From assembly GCA_002354205.1 (NCBI GenBank), contig DELD01000062.1:1502-23968 (forward strand): DNA of 22,467 nt, in the 5' to 3' direction. The position numbers and the translations under genes are program-made. Source of the DNA: Micavibrio sp. UBA2705 (GTDB lineage Bacteria > Pseudomonadota > Alphaproteobacteria > Micavibrionales > Micavibrionaceae). The notes under the pieces were generated by a model that saw nothing but the letters and a program-made list of their open reading frames with translations, did no database searches and had not been told where the DNA came from. Below are positions 1-8,293 of this stretch, in pieces (position 1 is the first letter of the stretch; each line of letters starts with the position of its first letter).

Positions 1-1872
1 GTGTTTATTGGCGGTGCGCCAGCGGTGGATTCTTACCTTGTTATTGATAAAATCATTGCAGCGGCGAAGCAAACAGGCGCAAAAGCCATTCACCCGGGTT
101 ATGGGTTTTTATCTGAAAATGTCGCATTTTCTAAAAGCTGCGCGGATGAAGGCATTGTTTTCATTGGCCCATCCGAAAGCGCGATAGAAGCCATGGGGCT
201 AAAAGACCGCGCCAAAGATATTATGCGCGAAGCGGGCGTACCTATCGTGCCGGGATATCAAGGCGATAACCAAGATGCAGCTTTTTTAAAAAGCGAAGCC
301 GATAAAATTGGCTATCCCGTTTTAATCAAGGCCGTGGCAGGCGGCGGCGGCAAAGGGATGCGCCGCATTGATGACGCAAAATCATTTTTAGATGATTTAG
401 AAAGCTGCAAGCGTGAAGCCAAGGCCGCGTTTAATAATGATGCCGTATTAATTGAAAAATACATCGAAAAACCACGCCATATTGAGCTGCAAGTTTTTGG
501 CGATAGCCACGGTAATTATGTGCACTTATTTGAGCGTGATTGTTCGGTGCAGCGCCGGCATCAAAAGGTCGTTGAAGAAGCACCCGCGCCGCATGTTGAC
601 GCAGATCTGCGCGCCAAAATTGGCGAAATTGCGGTGAAAGCGGCGCGTGCGATTGATTATTGCGGCGCGGGGACGATTGAATTTATCGTCGATGCCAGTG
701 CCAAGCTTTCCGAAAAAGCGTTTTACTTCATGGAGATGAACACGCGTCTTCAAGTTGAGCATCCCGTTAGTGAAATGATTAGCGGACAGGATTTTGTTGA
801 ATGGCAAATCCGCATCGCTGCAGGTGAGAAATTACCTAAAGCGCAGGACGAGTTACAGATAAATGGTCACGCCCTTGAGCTGCGCATCTATGCCGAAGAC
901 CCTGCCCATGACTTCGTGCCGCAAACAGGTGAAATATATGACATTCTTACCGCTGACCTTGATGATCCGCATTACCGTATTGATAGCGGCGTCGATGTTG
1001 GTGACCGCGTTAGTGTGTATTACGACCCGATGATTGCCAAATTAATTTGCTGGGGCGAAAGCCGAGAAATTGCGCTGAATCGTATGAACGGATATTTGAC
1101 GCAAACGGCCTTTCTAGGTGTGAACAACAACCAAGAATTTTTGCGCAATATTATTACGCATAATGCATTCCAAGGGGCTGATTTACACACACATTTTGTT
1201 GATCAGTATCGCGATACGCTCCTGCCCAAAAGCTATGCGCAAGGCGATAGTGCAGAGGCGGCAATTACCGCACTATATTTCGCTGCTGGGTTTGAGCGCG
1301 ATGATCGTGAAGAGATTAGCGACCCATGGGCAATATGTGATAATTGGCGTATGAACCATGACCTTAAAAAACTGATCCGCTTGCGCCACAATGATGATGT
1401 GATTGAAGCCAGTGTTGAAGGCTCATATGATTGTTATCAGGTCAGTATTGACGGCGAGATTTGCGATATACGGATGATTGAATTTGATGGCGAACGTGGC
1501 CTGTTTGAAGTTAACGGCAGCGCACATCACTTTAAAATATCAAAAAATCCGAATGATGACAGCGTCGCTTTATTAAGTAATGGGCGCGTCCTGCGTTTTC
1601 AGCGGGAACGTTTTGATGCTGATAGCGCAAGCCATGGTGCAAATGAGGGGCAGATTGTTTCCCCTATGCCGGGAACGATTATAAAAATATTGGTCGAAAA
1701 GGGCGCAAAAGTCGCCAAAGACCAACCGCTTATCATTATGGAAGCGATGAAGTTGGAAATGACACTCCGCGCCCCGCGCGATGGAGTAATCGAAAGCCTT
1801 AATCACGGTGAAAACGACCAAGTGATTGACGGCGCAGTCCTTTTAGAACTCAGCGTAGAAGAGGCCGCATAG
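1..1872 (+). CDS. mccA: 3-methylcrotonyl-CoA carboxylase biotin-containing alpha subunit (5' end cut by window)
   Basis: Biotin-dependent carboxylase subunit that carboxylates its own biotin with ATP and bicarbonate; in leucine breakdown the MccB partner passes the CO2 to 3-methylcrotonyl-CoA. The visible 623 residues start inside the biotin carboxylase domain: roughly the first 50 residues of the family (the usual 'ILIANRGEIA' start) are missing, so the initial GTG is an internal Val codon and the gene begins upstream of the window. The ATP-grasp glycine loop GGGGKGMR is near residue 116, the biotin carboxylase signature MNTRLQVEHP near 246-255, and a C-terminal biotinyl domain ends the protein with EAMKLEM, where K584 would carry biotin. 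Acetyl-, propionyl-, geranyl- and methylcrotonyl-CoA carboxylase alpha subunits look alike; the choice of MCC rests on the HMG-CoA lyase gene that follows with no spacer and on the isovaleryl-CoA dehydrogenase after it. Confidence 0.9.
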   Translation: MFIGGAPAVDSYLVIDKIIAAAKQTGAKAIHPGYGFLSENVAFSKSCADEGIVFIGPSESAIEAMGLKDRAKDIMREAGVPIVPGYQGDNQDAAFLKSEADKIGYPVLIKAVAGGGGKGMRRIDDAKSFLDDLESCKREAKAAFNNDAVLIEKYIEKPRHIELQVFGDSHGNYVHLFERDCSVQRRHQKVVEEAPAPHVDADLRAKIGEIAVKAARAIDYCGAGTIEFIVDASAKLSEKAFYFMEMNTRLQVEHPVSEMISGQDFVEWQIRIAAGEKLPKAQDELQINGHALELRIYAEDPAHDFVPQTGEIYDILTADLDDPHYRIDSGVDVGDRVSVYYDPMIAKLICWGESREIALNRMNGYLTQTAFLGVNNNQEFLRNIITHNAFQGADLHTHFVDQYRDTLLPKSYAQGDSAEAAITALYFAAGFERDDREEISDPWAICDNWRMNHDLKKLIRLRHNDDVIEASVEGSYDCYQVSIDGEICDIRMIEFDGERGLFEVNGSAHHFKISKNPNDDSVALLSNGRVLRFQRERFDADSASHGANEGQIVSPMPGTIIKILVEKGAKVAKDQPLIIMEAMKLEMTLRAPRDGVIESLNHGENDQVIDGAVLLELSVEEAA

Positions 1873-2784
1873 ATGAGCGACACAGTCACGATATATGAAG
1901 TCGGCCCGCGTGATGGCCTACAAAACGAAGCACAGAATATTGCGACAGACATAAAGCTGTCTTTAATTGCACGGCTGAAATTATCGGGCTTAAAACATAT
2001 TGAAGCGACAAGTTTTGTTTCGCCCAAATGGGTGCCGCAAATGGCGGATCATAATGAAATTATGGAGGCGCTCGCAGGTGATGTTGATATTGCTTATCCT
2101 GCGCTTGTCCCTAATGTTAAAGGCATGGAAGCCGCGCTTTCGCATGACGTAAAAACCGTGGCGATTTTCACGGCGGCATCTGAAAGCTTTACCCAGAAAA
2201 ACATTAATTGCTCGATTGATGAAAGCGTTGAACGTTTCGCCGCAATCGCCGAAATGGCGCAAACGCAAAACGTCAAAATGCGCGGTTATGTATCCTGCGT
2301 TGCGGGCTGCCCTTATGAAGGTGAAGTGAGCGTTGATAAAGTGGTGGAGGTATCTAAGGCTTTATATGATATGGGCTGCTATGAAATATCGCTTGGCGAT
2401 ACAATCGGCGTTGGTACGCCCAATCAAGTGAAAGATATCATTAATGCCTTGAAAACCGCTGTGCCGATTGAACATATTGCGCTGCATTGCCATGATACGT
2501 ATGGACAGGCGCTCGCCAATATTTATGCAGGGTTAGATGCGGGCGTTCGCGTGATTGACAGCGCCATTGCCGGCCTTGGTGGTTGCCCCTATGCCAAGGG
2601 TGCATCAGGCAATGTCGCGACAGAGGACGTCGCCTATATGCTGCGCGGCCTTGGCATGGATACAGGCGTTGATTTAGAACGCTTGATTGAAACCGCATGG
2701 TTCATTTCAGACGCATTAGGGCGCAAACCCATTGGCCACGTTGCCAACGCACTTCAACCAGAATACAAAACAAAAGAAACATAA
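1873..2784 (+). CDS. mvaB: Hydroxymethylglutaryl-CoA lyase
   Basis: Last step of leucine catabolism: cleaves (S)-3-hydroxy-3-methylglutaryl-CoA to acetoacetate and acetyl-CoA in the cytoplasm. The 303-residue protein is full length for the family. The N-terminal barrel motif GPRDGLQNEAQN (about residues 11-22) carries metal and substrate ligands, SLGDTIGVGTP lies mid-protein, and the HMG-CoA lyase signature GGCPYAKGASGNVATED contains the expected catalytic Cys (C238). The ATG at 1873 follows the mccA stop codon directly, with a purine-rich AGAAGAGG inside the end of mccA as the likely ribosome site, so the two genes are probably translationally coupled. Isopropylmalate and homocitrate synthases share the barrel but lack this C-terminal signature. 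Assignment is secure. Confidence 0.95.
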   Translation: MSDTVTIYEVGPRDGLQNEAQNIATDIKLSLIARLKLSGLKHIEATSFVSPKWVPQMADHNEIMEALAGDVDIAYPALVPNVKGMEAALSHDVKTVAIFTAASESFTQKNINCSIDESVERFAAIAEMAQTQNVKMRGYVSCVAGCPYEGEVSVDKVVEVSKALYDMGCYEISLGDTIGVGTPNQVKDIINALKTAVPIEHIALHCHDTYGQALANIYAGLDAGVRVIDSAIAGLGGCPYAKGASGNVATEDVAYMLRGLGMDTGVDLERLIETAWFISDALGRKPIGHVANALQPEYKTKET

Positions 2785-2798
2785 AGGGAGATGATAAG

Positions 2799-3965
2799 AT
2801 GATACCTTATCCAACATTAAATTTTAATCACGGTGAAGACATTGATATGCTGCGTGATGCGGTATATGACTTCGCGCAGAATGAAATTGCGCCAATGGCA
2901 GAAGCGATAGATGAAAAAAATGAATTCCCAAATGAATTATGGCCGAAACTCGGTGAAATGGGGCTGCTTGGCCTAACGGTCGCCGAAGAATATGGCGGGT
3001 CTAACCTTGGTTATTTGGCGCATGTCATCGCGATGGAAGAAATCTCCCGCGCATCGGCGTCTGTGGCCTTAAGTTATGGCGCGCATTCTAATCTCTGCGT
3101 TAATCAAATTCATAAAAACGGCAATGAAGCACAGAAAAAGAAGTATCTGCCGAAACTTGTCAGCGGTGAACATATTGGCGCGCTCGCCATGAGTGAGCCT
3201 AATGCTGGCTCAGACGTTGTTAGCATGAAACTTTCTGCGCGCGAAGATGGTGATAATTATATCCTGAACGGCAATAAGATGTGGATCACCAACGGCCCAG
3301 ATGCTCATACTTTGGTGGTTTACGCCAAGACGGATGTTAATGCTGGCGCTAAGGGGATCACCGCCTTTATTATTGAAAGCGATATGGCGGGTTTTTCAAC
3401 CGCGCAAAAGCTTGATAAACTAGGGATGCGCGGTTCAAACACATGTGAATTAGTGTTCCAAGATTGCATTGTGCCCAAAGAAAACATCCTTGGCGGTCTT
3501 AACCAAGGCGTGCGCGTTCTGATGAGCGGCCTTGATTATGAGCGCGTCGTGCTTTCTGGTGGGCCGCTTGGTATTATGCAGGCATGCATGGATGTTGTTG
3601 TTCCTTATATTCATGACCGCGAACAGTTCGGCAAGCCGATTGGCACATTTGAACTTATGCAAGGCAAAATGGCAGATATGTATACGACATTATCATCGCA
3701 GCGCGCCTATGTGTACGCGGTCGCCGCCGCCTGTGATCGCGGCGAAACCGCCCGTAAAGATGCAGCAGGCTGCATTTTAACCAGCGCCGAGGCCGCAACG
3801 CAAATGGCACTCCAAGCCATACAAACCCTTGGCGGCAATGGTTACATCAATGAATACCCTACAGGGCGCTTGCTGCGCGATGCGAAGCTCTACGAAATTG
3901 GCGCGGGCACAAGCGAAATCCGCCGTATGTTGATTGGGCGGGAATTGTTTGGGGAAACGGTATAG
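2799..3965 (+). CDS. ivd: Isovaleryl-CoA dehydrogenase
   Basis: FAD-dependent acyl-CoA dehydrogenase that oxidises isovaleryl-CoA to 3-methylcrotonyl-CoA, the substrate of the carboxylase encoded two genes upstream; electrons go to ETF. The ATG at 2799 is chosen because AGGGAG (2785-2790) sits eight bases before it; a longer in-frame extension back to 2697 would run through the end of mvaB. The 388-residue product shows the acyl-CoA dehydrogenase signature AMSEPNAGSD and a full-length three-domain layout. Two features point to isovaleryl-CoA rather than straight-chain substrates: E248 in GLDYERVVLSGGP matches the catalytic Glu position of human IVD, and the C-terminal LYEIGAGTSEIRR lacks the Glu that most other acyl-CoA dehydrogenases use as base there. 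The gap to mvaB is 14 bases, so it is cotranscribed. Confidence 0.93.
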   Translation: MIPYPTLNFNHGEDIDMLRDAVYDFAQNEIAPMAEAIDEKNEFPNELWPKLGEMGLLGLTVAEEYGGSNLGYLAHVIAMEEISRASASVALSYGAHSNLCVNQIHKNGNEAQKKKYLPKLVSGEHIGALAMSEPNAGSDVVSMKLSAREDGDNYILNGNKMWITNGPDAHTLVVYAKTDVNAGAKGITAFIIESDMAGFSTAQKLDKLGMRGSNTCELVFQDCIVPKENILGGLNQGVRVLMSGLDYERVVLSGGPLGIMQACMDVVVPYIHDREQFGKPIGTFELMQGKMADMYTTLSSQRAYVYAVAAACDRGETARKDAAGCILTSAEAATQMALQAIQTLGGNGYINEYPTGRLLRDAKLYEIGAGTSEIRRMLIGRELFGETV

Positions 3966-4014
3966 GTTTTACTGCTAATAAAGCTACCCTAAAGCAATAA
4001 AGTTTCAATAAAAA

Positions 4015-4079
4015 ACAGGCGGATTTGCTAATATTGTTATCTTGCGCCTGCTTCGGCGGTGCAGCATAAAAAGGCCTGT
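4015..4079 (+). promoter_or_regulatory. Competing inverted repeats in the ivd-IOR intergenic region
   Basis: The 191-base gap between ivd and the oxidoreductase gene holds ACAGGC (4015-4020), which can pair with GCCTGT (4074-4079), or, as CAGGCG (4016-4021), with CGCCTG (4045-4050). The two pairings exclude each other. A short CGCC/GGCG hairpin with a six-base loop lies between them. This may be a leaky end of the leucine operon or a leader structure for the next gene, but there is no clear T-tract. A TATAAA at 4112-4117 is a possible -10 box, without a convincing -35. Weak evidence. Confidence 0.2.
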
Positions 4080-4156
4080 GTTATCAGGTGGTTTCGCGCT
4101 ATTTTGCTTACTATAAACAATAATAAACACGTATATCACGAACAGGGTATATCACC

Positions 4157-7100
4157 ATGACAAAACCAATGAAAAACGTATCGCTTAACGATAAATATGA
4201 CCTTGAAGAGGGCGTCGCTTTTATGAGCGGGTTGCAGGCTTTGGCGCGTATTCCGTTAGTGCAGATGCGCCGTGATCGCGCGGCGGGTTTGAATACGGCG
4301 GGGTTTATCTCTGGTTACCGTGGTTCGCCGCTTGGCGGCTATGATATGGAGCTTACCCGCGCGAAGAAATTGCTTGATTCGCATAATATTACCTTTGAAA
4401 TGGGTGTGAATGAGGACTTGGCAGCGACCGCCGTTTGGGGAACGCAGCAAGTCAACTTGATGGGCGGGTCAAATTATGATGGCGTATTCGGTATTTGGTA
4501 TGGTAAAGCCCCTGGCGTTGACCGTAGCGGCGATGTTATGCGCCATGCCAATGCCTATGGCACATCGCCTAAGGGCGGCGTATTGGCGATTTGCGGTGAT
4601 GACCATGCCTGTAAATCATCGACTTTGCCCTGTCAAAGTGACCATGCGCTTTATGCCTATATGATACCGATGCTCTACCCCGCCAGCATTCAAGAATTTG
4701 TTGAATATGGTGTGCTTGGCATTGAGATGTCACGTTATTCAGGCTGCTGGACGGCGCTGAAAGTGACTTCGGAAAATGTTGAAACGTCGGGCACTGTTGA
4801 TCTATCACGTGAAAACCGCATGATCCTTACCCCTGATGCATCTGAATTTGAAATGCCTAAAGGCGGGGTGCATATCCGCCTCAATGATATCCCGCGCGAA
4901 GTTGACTGGCGCTTACAAAATTACAAGCTTTTCGCTTGTCATGCATTTTGCCGCAAGAATAAAATTGACCGCGTGGTCATGGATAGCCCTAAGCCGCGTT
5001 TCGGCATTGTTACCGCGGGTAAGTCATATGGTGATGTGCGCCAAGCGCTTGTTGAACTTGGCATTACAGATGATATCGCCAAAGAAATTGGCCTGCGCCT
5101 ATATAAAGTAGGGATGCCGTGGCCGTTAGAGCCGCAAGGCGCACATGAATTTGTCGAAGGATTGGAAGAAATTCTGGTCGTTGAAGAAAAACGCGAATTG
5201 ATCGAAAGTCAGTTGACGCAGCAGATTTTCAACTGGCCGCCAGAAAAGCGCCCCATGGTCGTTGGTAAATATGATGAACATCGCAAGCCATTATTGCCGC
5301 TTGATAATGACCATAATGTGGGCATGGTCGCGCGCATCATTGCGCAGCGCATTGCGCGTTTCTACCACAATGAACAAATTGACAAAGCATTAGAATTTTA
5401 CGAGCGTTATGAGCGTGAAGCGAAAAGCTACACGCCGCCATCATTGCGTAAACCATATTACTGCGCGGGCTGTCCGCATAATACATCAACCAAAGTGCCA
5501 GAAGACGGTTTTGCTATGGTTGGTATTGGCTGCCATTACATGGTCCAATGGATGGATCGTAACTCTGCGCTTTGTACGCAAATGGGCGGGGAAGGCGTGC
5601 CGTGGATTGGCATGTCTAAATTTACCGAACGCAAACATATTTTTGCCAATTTGGGCGATGGCACATATTTCCATTCAGGGTCGTTAGCAATCCGCGCGGC
5701 AGTCGCGGCAAAGGTGAACATTACCTATAAAGTGCTTTATAATGACGCTGTCGCGATGACAGGCGGTCAGCATGTTGATGGTGAGCTTCCTGTTTATCGC
5801 GTCGCGCAGCAAGTCGTGTCAGAAGGTGTCGCTAAAGCATGGATTTTAAGTGAAAATCCTGAAATTTATAAGGGCGTAAAAGAAATACCCGCAGAGGTCA
5901 AGGTTTTGAGCCGTGATGAACTGCATAATATTATGAAAGAATGTCAGGAAACGGAAGGCACGAGCGTCATAATTTATGATCAGACATGCGCCGCTGAAAA
6001 ACGCCGCCGCCGTAAACGCGGCCTGTATCCAGACCCTGCAAAGCGCGTAATGATTAATGAAAGTGTCTGTGAAGGATGCGGCGATTGTTCTGTGCAATCA
6101 AACTGCGTTGCCGTACAGCCATTAGAAACAGAATATGGGCGCAAGCGTAAGATTAACCAATCGCTCTGCAATAAAGATTTCTCATGTTTGAAAGGCTTTT
6201 GCCCTTCATTTGTTACCGTTTATGGCGGCGAGCTGAAAAAGACGAAGGCGGAAAGCAGCGAAAGCAATAACCCTTTCGCGAATATTCCTATGCCTAACGT
6301 GCCAAGACTTGATAAAGCCTATAATATCATTGTCACAGGCATTGGCGGTACGGGCGTTTTGACGATTGGTGCCTTGCTTGGCATGGCCGCGCATTTAGAA
6401 GATAAATGCTGCCGTAACCTTGATATGACAGGCCTTGCACAAAAAGGCGGCGAAGTATTGAGCCATGTACGGATCGGCCCGACGCAAGATGACCTCAGAA
6501 CGGGTCATATTATTGCAGGCGGGGCGGATTTGCTTGTGGCGTGTGATATCGTCTCGGCTGTGGGCGCAACGGCGTATAAAACACTGAACCCTGATAAAAC
6601 CAACGCGGTTGTCAATGGTGACCAAGCCCCTGTTTCAGCTTTCGTCACCAATAATGACATTGATTTTGCGGCGGATAATGTGCGCCGTACCTTGTTGCAG
6701 CGTTTAAACAGTGACGGCGCATCGTTTATCCGCGCCACGGAATATGCGCGGGTCTTATTGGGAGATGAGATTAACACCAATATTCTGATGCTTGGCTATG
6801 CGTGGCAAAAAGGCCTTGTGCCGCTACGCCTTGAATCGATTTATCAGGCGATTGAACTGAACGGCGTTGCCGTTGAAACCAATCAACAGGCTTTTGCTTT
6901 TGGTCGCCTTGCCGCGTATGATTTAACTAAAATTGATGACATGTTAGATGCGGTTTTAAAAGAAGGCGATAGCGAAGAGCCTATTGCTGAAACGCTGAAC
7001 GACGTAATTGACCGGCGCACGACGTATTTAACCGCATATCAAAATAGCGCCTATGCCACGCGCTACGAGAACCTTGTTAAAAAGCTGCACGATAAAGAAA

Positions 7101-7651
7101 AGCAGATTATGGGCGAGGGTGCGGATGCTCTTTCTATGGCGGGCGCACGTTATTATCATAAATTAATGGCGTATAAAGACGAATATGAAGTGGCGCGCTT
7201 ATATACGGATGGGCAGTTCCTTAAAAAGCTGAAAGGCCAGTTTGACGGCGATTACAAAATCGAATTTAACTTGGCGCCGCCGCTTCTTTCACGCACTGAC
7301 CCTGCAACGGGCAGGCCAAAGAAAATTAAATTCGGTGCATGGATGTTGCACGGCTTTGGTGTGCTTGCTAAGTTAAAAAGCCTACGCGGTACGCCGTTTG
7401 ATGTGTTTGGCTATACGGCGGAACGCAAGGCAGAGCGTCAGCTCATTAAAGATTATGAAGCCACGGTTGCGATTATTTTAGATAAGCTCAGCAAAGAAAA
7501 TGTTGAAACCTGCTTAGAATTATTAAATTTACCTGAAATGGTCAAAGGTTACGGCCCTGTAAAGCATAAAAACATCACTGCGTATTATAAGCGTCATGTT
7601 GAGCTCACCAATGCGCTAGAATATCAGCCACCATTGCAAGAAGCGGCGTAA
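4157..7651 (+). CDS. Indolepyruvate-type 2-oxoacid:ferredoxin oxidoreductase, single-chain fused form
   Basis: Thiamine-diphosphate and Fe-S enzyme that oxidatively decarboxylates a 2-oxoacid to its acyl-CoA. The 1164 residues fuse what archaea encode as separate subunits. In order: an N-terminal pyrimidine-binding domain (GYRGSPLGGYD, near 50-60); the pyrophosphate-binding domain with CAGCPHN (about 436-442) and the ThDP motif beginning GDG at 500-502 and ending YNDAVAMTGGQ; a cysteine-rich segment CEGCGDCSVQSNC (near 637-649), followed by CNKDFSCLKGFC, for Fe-S binding; a gamma-type domain with GIGGTGV near 728; and a C-terminal extension of the DUF6537 type. Start ATG 4157 has only a weak Shine-Dalgarno (cagggt). 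The family usually acts on aryl pyruvates from aromatic amino acids. Its place right after the leucine operon suggests, but does not prove, a branched-chain 2-oxoacid substrate. It ends six bases before the convergent CDPS-like gene. Confidence 0.92.
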   Translation: MTKPMKNVSLNDKYDLEEGVAFMSGLQALARIPLVQMRRDRAAGLNTAGFISGYRGSPLGGYDMELTRAKKLLDSHNITFEMGVNEDLAATAVWGTQQVNLMGGSNYDGVFGIWYGKAPGVDRSGDVMRHANAYGTSPKGGVLAICGDDHACKSSTLPCQSDHALYAYMIPMLYPASIQEFVEYGVLGIEMSRYSGCWTALKVTSENVETSGTVDLSRENRMILTPDASEFEMPKGGVHIRLNDIPREVDWRLQNYKLFACHAFCRKNKIDRVVMDSPKPRFGIVTAGKSYGDVRQALVELGITDDIAKEIGLRLYKVGMPWPLEPQGAHEFVEGLEEILVVEEKRELIESQLTQQIFNWPPEKRPMVVGKYDEHRKPLLPLDNDHNVGMVARIIAQRIARFYHNEQIDKALEFYERYEREAKSYTPPSLRKPYYCAGCPHNTSTKVPEDGFAMVGIGCHYMVQWMDRNSALCTQMGGEGVPWIGMSKFTERKHIFANLGDGTYFHSGSLAIRAAVAAKVNITYKVLYNDAVAMTGGQHVDGELPVYRVAQQVVSEGVAKAWILSENPEIYKGVKEIPAEVKVLSRDELHNIMKECQETEGTSVIIYDQTCAAEKRRRRKRGLYPDPAKRVMINESVCEGCGDCSVQSNCVAVQPLETEYGRKRKINQSLCNKDFSCLKGFCPSFVTVYGGELKKTKAESSESNNPFANIPMPNVPRLDKAYNIIVTGIGGTGVLTIGALLGMAAHLEDKCCRNLDMTGLAQKGGEVLSHVRIGPTQDDLRTGHIIAGGADLLVACDIVSAVGATAYKTLNPDKTNAVVNGDQAPVSAFVTNNDIDFAADNVRRTLLQRLNSDGASFIRATEYARVLLGDEINTNILMLGYAWQKGLVPLRLESIYQAIELNGVAVETNQQAFAFGRLAAYDLTKIDDMLDAVLKEGDSEEPIAETLNDVIDRRTTYLTAYQNSAYATRYENLVKKLHDKEKQIMGEGADALSMAGARYYHKLMAYKDEYEVARLYTDGQFLKKLKGQFDGDYKIEFNLAPPLLSRTDPATGRPKKIKFGAWMLHGFGVLAKLKSLRGTPFDVFGYTAERKAERQLIKDYEATVAIILDKLSKENVETCLELLNLPEMVKGYGPVKHKNITAYYKRHVELTNALEYQPPLQEAA

Positions 7652-7659
7652 GCGCCGCT
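7642..7659. terminator. Hairpin across both stop codons of a convergent gene pair
   Basis: AGCGGCG (7642-7648) and CGCCGCT (7653-7659) form a perfect, GC-rich 7-bp stem with a TAAG loop. The TAA stop of the oxidoreductase gene is in the loop and most of the TAG stop of the opposing CDPS-like gene (7658-7660) is in the stem. It works equally on both strands. There is no T-run on either side, so it is a bidirectional terminator or an RNA 3'-end protecting hairpin rather than a textbook intrinsic terminator. Confidence 0.45.
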
Positions 7660-8293
7660 ATCTTGGCCCGCGCTTACGGATAAAATCAATGCTTGTGAAT
7701 GATTTATTCGGATGTTCGGGCAGCGGAAGATAGCTGCCGGGGTATATTTCGGCGGCAGGTTCATGTTCAAATAGGCCTAAATATATCGCGGATTCTTCTA
7801 AAACGTAATTACGTGATGCATTATAGGCGGCGCTTTTTTCATCGTCAGATTCAAATTCACGGCGTAACATATAATCATCAATATATTTGCGCATATTGGC
7901 TGATGTGTTGTCATTGGCATGCATGATCTTCTCAAGCTGCGGGTAATATGTGTTGATATCAATCTGCGCTAAACGATCATCCCAACGGATCAGTTGATGT
8001 GATGGTAGCTTATCAAACAAATGCTGATGTTCTGCAAGCCATATGTCGCCATATTCGACCGCTCTTTTATGCGCGGCTTTCAGGTCAAGTCCTTCATCAA
8101 CCTGAATATTATGGCGGTGCAGTGTGTCAGAGAGCTGGATGACGACATGGTTGAAACGGGGGCTCAGCCAGTCGATAATGGCACCAAATTTTTTGCCCTG
8201 CTGCTTGGGGTTTTTGAGCGATATAGCTATGCGCGCTGTATCAAAATCTTGCCAGCCGCCTGAATGGGTGACTTTAACTTTATATGTCGACAT
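7658..8293 (-). CDS. Probable tRNA-dependent cyclodipeptide synthase (CDPS)
   Basis: CDPSs resemble class Ic aminoacyl-tRNA synthetases and take two aminoacyl-tRNAs to make a cyclic dipeptide (2,5-diketopiperazine). The 211-residue product matches the family at several points. The N-terminal block has ISLKNP, where S25 fits the catalytic Ser of AlbC (S37) and N28 the Asn three residues later (N40). It is followed by IIDWLSPRF and the characteristic LSDTLHRHN (residues 54-62). Y163 and E167 in NYVLEES have the Y-x3-E spacing of AlbC Y178/E182. A C-terminal IYPGSYLP (183-190) resembles the end of the pocket region. The length is slightly below the usual 220-250. ATG 8293 is preceded by AGGAG and lies inside the end of the upstream regulator gene (14-base overlap), so the two are coupled. 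No P450, cyclodipeptide oxidase or transporter gene adjoins it. The product dipeptide cannot be predicted by eye. Confidence 0.8.
   Translation of the reverse strand: MSTYKVKVTHSGGWQDFDTARIAISLKNPKQQGKKFGAIIDWLSPRFNHVVIQLSDTLHRHNIQVDEGLDLKAAHKRAVEYGDIWLAEHQHLFDKLPSHQLIRWDDRLAQIDINTYYPQLEKIMHANDNTSANMRKYIDDYMLRREFESDDEKSAAYNASRNYVLEESAIYLGLFEHEPAAEIYPGSYLPLPEHPNKSFTSIDFIRKRGPR

Noticed and set aside
2697..2798. Upstream extension of isovaleryl-CoA dehydrogenase overlapping mvaB
   Set aside because: The added residues are unlike the family, and AGGGAG before ATG 2799 marks the real start.
7658..8293. Reading the CDPS-like gene as the toxin of a classical toxin-antitoxin pair
   Set aside because: The regulator is far longer than a typical antitoxin and the catalytic residues point to cyclodipeptide synthesis; kept only as a hypothesis within the main finding.
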